The notes below the pieces were generated by a model. It searched no databases, was not told the origin of the DNA, and saw only the letters and a list, made by a program, of their open reading frames with translations. Below are positions 16,257 to 20,353 of a stretch of 20,353 bases of DNA, piece by piece. This stretch comes from Candidatus Helarchaeota archaeon (GTDB lineage Archaea > Asgardarchaeota > Lokiarchaeia > Helarchaeales > HEL-GB-A). Position 1 is the first letter of the stretch. Each line of letters starts with the position of its first letter. A program made the position numbers and the translations under genes. The stretch lies in assembly GCA_016840125.1 (NCBI GenBank), contig JAEOSY010000342.1, forward strand, positions 1 through 20,353, given 5' to 3'.

Positions 16257-16356
16257 AAAGAAATAATTGAAAGGGTGTGGAATCTAAGGTATTTATTTAA
16301 TGTATTTCAAAAGTTGGCGAGAGTTATCTTAGACATAAAAAGGAGAGTTAATTCTA
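16257..16356 (+). promoter_or_regulatory. Gap between SDR and OYE genes with a candidate TATA box
   Basis: The box TATTTATTTA (16290-16299) has a plausible archaeal TATA composition, and a GGAGAG ribosome site sits about 10 nt before the ATG at 16357. The OYE gene could therefore have its own promoter. Confidence 0.3.
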
Positions 16357-17718
16357 ATGATATCCAAATTTGAACCGTTTACCTATAAATCCCTTTTAGA
16401 ATTACAAGTAGGAATTAAAAAATTAGGCTTAAACATTCCAATTCATCCTAAAATAGAAATTTTACAAACGCCTATAAAGTTTTCAAAGGGGTACATTCCA
16501 AATCGATTAGCAATCAATCCGATGGAAGGGTTTGATGCGAAGAATGGAGCTCCAACCGATTTAACCCTAAGAAGATATCAAAGATATGCGAAGGGGGGCG
16601 TCGGGCTGATTTGGTTTGAAGCGACTGCAATTTCAGAAACTTGCCGTTCGAATAAACATCAATTAATGTTATCTGAGGAGAATGTGAAGCATTTTAAAGA
16701 ATTAGTTACAGAAACTAGGGAGATATGCAATCACACACTTGAAGAATTAGGTCTCGAGCCTTCAAGTGTTTTAATTTTACAATTAAATCATTCGGGGAGA
16801 TATTCCAAGCTAGAAGGGAGGCGGTATCCTATTAGAGCATTCTATAATTCAGAGTTAGATACAGCAATCCAGGTTTCGGAAAAGGATGGTGTAATCATAG
16901 CTGATGAGGAGTTAAAAGAATTAGAGGATCTGTGGGTGCAAAAGGCGGTTCTAGCAAAAGAGGCAGGGTTTGATGGAGTAGATATAAAAGCATGCCATGG
17001 TTATTTAATTGGTGAATTGCTATCAGCTCGAATCCGAGATTTTTCGGAATATGGAGGTCAGGAGCTAGATGCTCGGGCGAAATTCTTTCTAAATATCATT
17101 AAAAAACTGAAGAACCAAATAAAATTTGACCCAGATTTTTTCATTACAACCCGCTTAGGAGTTTATGATGGCATTCCGTATCCCAATGGATTCGGTGTAA
17201 AGCCACAAAAGAACGAGACCTTCCCAGCTTCGGTTGATCTAACGGAACCTATCGAATTAATTAAGAAGCTATATGAACTAGGTGTACGATTAATTAACAT
17301 TTCGGCGGGCAATCCCCACTATAAACCACATATCACGAGACCTTATAATACACCCATAAAAGGTGGGCAAGAACCAGACGAACATCCCTTATATGGGGTC
17401 AGCAGAATAATGAATTTAACATTTTTAATCAAGCAACAGGTACCTAAAGATATGATATTTGTTGGATCGGGTTATTCTTATTTGCGACAGTATGCAGGCT
17501 ATGTCGCGGCAGGTTTAGTCCAAAAAGATATCGTAGATATTTGTGGGTTCGGAAGGATGGCGTTTGCCAATCCAAAGTTTGCACGACAAATTTTTCAGGA
17601 AGGGGAAATCGATAAAAAGATGACGTGTATTACGTGTTCAAAATGTACTGAATTGATGAAGATGGGTAAAACGACGGGTTGTGTTCTTAGGGATCATTAT
17701 TATGTTAATCTTTCTTAG
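16357..17718 (+). CDS. NADH:flavin oxidoreductase (old yellow enzyme / dienoyl-CoA reductase-like)
   Basis: 453 aa. FMN TIM-barrel enzyme that reduces activated C=C bonds. Landmarks: NRLAINPMEGFDA (FMN phosphate/early loop), LILQLNHSGRYS, AGFDGVDIKACHGYLIGELLSARIRDFSEYGG with the substrate/FMN His, FVGSGYSYLRQYAG, and GFGRMAFANPKFAR. The C terminus has C424-x2-C427-x2-C430-x11-C442 (CITCSKC ... TGC), a [4Fe-4S] site as in 2,4-dienoyl-CoA reductase, but with x2 instead of x3 between the second and third Cys. The chain ends soon after, so the C-terminal FAD/NAD(P)H domain of full dienoyl-CoA reductases is absent; a separate reductase must donate electrons. Downstream of and in the same direction as the double SDR. 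The final bases overlap the opposite-strand gene by 14. Confidence 0.9.
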   Translation: MISKFEPFTYKSLLELQVGIKKLGLNIPIHPKIEILQTPIKFSKGYIPNRLAINPMEGFDAKNGAPTDLTLRRYQRYAKGGVGLIWFEATAISETCRSNKHQLMLSEENVKHFKELVTETREICNHTLEELGLEPSSVLILQLNHSGRYSKLEGRRYPIRAFYNSELDTAIQVSEKDGVIIADEELKELEDLWVQKAVLAKEAGFDGVDIKACHGYLIGELLSARIRDFSEYGGQELDARAKFFLNIIKKLKNQIKFDPDFFITTRLGVYDGIPYPNGFGVKPQKNETFPASVDLTEPIELIKKLYELGVRLINISAGNPHYKPHITRPYNTPIKGGQEPDEHPLYGVSRIMNLTFLIKQQVPKDMIFVGSGYSYLRQYAGYVAAGLVQKDIVDICGFGRMAFANPKFARQIFQEGEIDKKMTCITCSKCTELMKMGKTTGCVLRDHYYVNLS

Positions 17719-18403
17719 GGGCATACATTACGAATTCTAGGAATGAATACTCCTCGAACTTGTTTTTAAGATATTGGAGCTTATCGAAATTCTGCTTGTC
17801 AACACGTCGCCATTCATTTTCTTTCGGTTTATCTTGTGAAGCAAGCTCAAACATTAGGAGAAACTTCTGTTGACCAGGACCTCCTCCGTAGATCTCACGC
17901 TCGCCTGTTTTGATGTTTGAGATTTTCTCATCAATCTGATACAATCGGCTCCGATAAACCTCAGAGAGAGTAGAAATATTGGGGAGATAAGTAGTTTTAA
18001 GCCACTTTATTACTTCCGCTTCTTTACTAGCCTCAATATTGAAACGAATGATGTAAAGGAATGGGACTTCAGTAAGCGCGAGTTTTCCGTCTAATGCAAC
18101 TAGTTGGTAGATATTACGGATATTATTTTTGAAAAAGGTCAATGACTTTTTTGTCCACGGTGTGGAGTTGTTTAGGGCAGTCATGTAGGGTTCGCTTTGC
18201 AATACACTCGTATCGGTGGTTTCATAGTACATCAAATAGGTGTGTCCTTCTATACCCCGATAACGCCGACCAACGAGGAAGCCAGGAATAGTTACGCGCT
18301 CCGTCATATGCTCACAATTATGCCATTTCTGAATCGCCAGGATATTTTCATCATCAATATCAGTCCAAAAAGCCATTAAACCTTTTGCTTCATATTCAGT
18401 CAT
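17705..18403 (-). CDS. Dimeric alpha/beta-barrel-like protein (EthD/monooxygenase-type fold suspected)
   Basis: 232 aa. The N-terminal half has LMAFWTDIDDENILAIQKWHNCEHMTERV-type spacing, then IPGFLVGRRYRG and TYLMYYETTD (about 40-63): a strand, a helix with W-x-x-x-EH, a PGF turn and two strands, the plan of ferredoxin-like dimeric alpha/beta barrels such as EthD. The second half, VPFLYIIRFNIEAS ... and QQKFLLMFELAS, looks like a repeat of the fold, so one chain may form a pseudo-dimer. No cofactor motif is clear; the EH pair is the best candidate for an active residue. It lies 19 bases after the Cys-rich gene, in one unit with it, and its 3' end overlaps the OYE gene on the other strand. 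The fold is inferred by eye. Confidence 0.5.
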   Translation of the reverse strand: MTEYEAKGLMAFWTDIDDENILAIQKWHNCEHMTERVTIPGFLVGRRYRGIEGHTYLMYYETTDTSVLQSEPYMTALNNSTPWTKKSLTFFKNNIRNIYQLVALDGKLALTEVPFLYIIRFNIEASKEAEVIKWLKTTYLPNISTLSEVYRSRLYQIDEKISNIKTGEREIYGGGPGQQKFLLMFELASQDKPKENEWRRVDKQNFDKLQYLKNKFEEYSFLEFVMYAPKKD

Positions 18404-18422
18404 TATAAAACTACTTCCTACA

Positions 18423-18869
18423 TCATGTATTATTTATTTCTTTATCAATTACATGATCTTCAGCAACGTTCTCGGCTGAGAAGACAACAGGGCAGATATG
18501 ACCGAAGATGGTACAACTCCAGTCTTCAATTTCGGAAGGAATATCTTCCGGATGGTTATCGGGGTTAAACTCTGCAACTTCCTTTTCAAAAAATTTTCGC
18601 GATTTTTCAGTCATGGGCTTTGTATCAGGCTCAACACCCAATCTTCCCCTCTCTAAACAGGATTTAATATATTCATAATGTTCGATTGCGCTTGCTTTTC
18701 GGACAGGCAGAAGTGGGAATTGCTCCACAAGCGGACCGTAGGGACAGTATTTTAAATCCCAGCAGGGTTTACGAGCATCAGTCGTAAATTTTCTCCATTT
18801 CTCTAAAAACACCTCATCATCAATGTCAGGTTTGAATCCCAAGCTTTTCTTTATACGTGCATGAATCAA
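18423..18869 (-). CDS. Cysteine-rich protein of unknown function (CPYGPL motif)
   Basis: 148 aa, TTG start at 18869 with AGGAG 7 nt upstream. Cys positions are C36, C42, C71, C119 and C126, in two conserved-looking blocks: KPCWDLKYCPYGPLVEQF near 35-52, and CTIFGHICPVVFSAE near 119-133. I have an impression of similar paired C-P motifs in longer bacterial hypothetical proteins, where more sequence follows the second block; here the chain ends about 15 residues later. The Cys blocks could hold a metal. No signal peptide or membrane helix. First gene of a minus-strand pair with the alpha/beta-barrel-like gene. No function assigned. Confidence 0.6.
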   Translation of the reverse strand: MIHARIKKSLGFKPDIDDEVFLEKWRKFTTDARKPCWDLKYCPYGPLVEQFPLLPVRKASAIEHYEYIKSCLERGRLGVEPDTKPMTEKSRKFFEKEVAEFNPDNHPEDIPSEIEDWSCTIFGHICPVVFSAENVAEDHVIDKEINNT

Positions 18870-18932
18870 ATTTACAGCTCCTATTTTTTTGATTGACCTC
18901 TTAATTTTAAGATATTAAAGATCTTTTGATTC

Positions 18933-18952
18933 ATTCTATTTTAAAATAGAAT
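18933..18952. promoter_or_regulatory. Perfect 20-bp palindrome upstream of the Cys-rich/alpha-beta-barrel unit
   Basis: ATTCTATTTT followed at once by AAAATAGAAT, an exact inverted repeat with no spacer, 64 bases upstream of the TTG start at 18869. Its centre TTTTAAAA is itself TATA-like. It could be an operator for a dimeric regulator, overlapping or beside the promoter of the minus-strand gene pair. Confidence 0.4.
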
Positions 18953-18993
18953 TATATGATAAAATGATGTGGATTTCAATAACTTCTGGTTTC

Positions 18994-19000
18994 AAAAAAA
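18994..19000 (-). terminator. Oligo-T run after the catalase remnant
   Basis: Seven consecutive T on the minus strand, 12 bases past the stop codon of the catalase remnant. Probably the old terminator of that gene. Confidence 0.35.
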
Positions 19001-19012
19001 GAGATGTAAGGA

Positions 19013-19150
19013 TTAGAGTCCTAATCCTTTTGCCACGCGTTCGCCCCAAGTCGCATCTGCGCGGTTGAAATGGGCGAGTTGGCGTTTCTGGGTGAAGTTC
19101 TTGATATCCTACTGCGTTTTGAAGTGAAATTTAACCCAAAATTGCCACAT
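19013..19150 (-). pseudogene. Heme catalase remnant with internal deletion and in-frame stop
   Basis: Reading the minus strand from about 19141 to the TAA at 19013-19015 gives FWVKFHFKTQ, a TAG stop at 19109-19111, then DIKNFTQKRQLAHFNRADA and TWGERVAKGLGL. VKFHFKT plus (Q)-(G)-IKNFT is the conserved segment in the middle of monofunctional heme catalases. KRQLAHFNRAD ... GERVAKGLGL is their C terminus, which normally lies more than 200 residues later. Both are in one frame, so a large internal piece has been lost and the ends joined near KNFT/QKRQ. The stop looks like CAG to TAG. The stretch before FWVK is AT-rich and not recognisably catalase; no other part of the gene is nearby. The C-terminal part is richer in GC than the flanks. 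Confidence 0.75.

Positions 19151-20353
<1,203 letters not shown>

Overview
The window looks like a chromosomal segment of an uncultivated archaeon with roughly 40% GC. The evidence is a set of tetrahydromethanopterin/methanofuran C1 genes (fwdC, fwdD, fwdB and mch), start codons preceded by GGAGG/GGTGA-type ribosome sites with frequent TTG or GTG starts, and a surface protein with an archaeal-style C-terminal anchor. The gene mix (C1 pathway, FixC/FixX-type electron transfer, DUF3795, many membrane proteins of unknown function) would fit an Asgard or Bathyarchaeia-like lineage. That placement is a guess; no marker gene settles it.

Layout. (1) 50-1879, minus: a membrane-anchored alpha/beta hydrolase fused to a polytopic domain resembling a degenerate CPBP (CAAX-protease-like) domain. 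(2) 2030-5297, plus: a formylmethanofuran dehydrogenase cluster, fwdC, a 2x[4Fe-4S] ferredoxin, fwdD, a larger Fe-S protein and fwdB. fwdA is not in the window. (3) 5488-6204: a Cys-rich DUF3795 protein. 6250-7227: mch, the methenyl-H4MPT cyclohydrolase of the same pathway. (4) 7257-9130: two polytopic membrane proteins. 9232-9960, minus: a secreted, C-terminally anchored protein. (5) 10069-11686, minus: a fixC-fixX pair feeding electrons from or to a flavoprotein. (6) 11853-13880: an Eco57I/TaqI-type adenine DNA methyltransferase with an unusual C-terminal helix-hairpin-helix domain. 13885-14331: a four-helix membrane protein. (7) 14415-17718: a tandem double short-chain dehydrogenase and an old-yellow-enzyme-type flavin reductase. 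17705-18869, minus: a two-gene unit of unknown function (a dimeric alpha/beta-barrel-like protein and a Cys-rich protein) with a perfect 20-bp palindrome upstream. (8) 18994-20353: a wrecked heme catalase gene (minus) next to a GC-rich, bacterial-looking katG (plus) that runs off the window.

How it works together. The fwd and mch products act at the formyl and methenyl steps of the archaeal methyl branch (CO2 to or from methyl-H4MPT). FixC/X, the OYE-type reductase and the double dehydrogenase suggest oxidation or reduction of organic acyl or carbonyl compounds. The right edge records peroxide-defence turnover: a deleted monofunctional catalase beside an apparently acquired catalase-peroxidase.

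The observations most worth a second look are the FwdB active site, where the residue after the metal-binding Cys is Thr rather than His; the Fe-S partner proteins with matching unusual Cys spacing; the hydrolase-CPBP and methylase-HhH fusions; and the catalase remnant. I saw no tRNA, rRNA, CRISPR array or insertion sequence.
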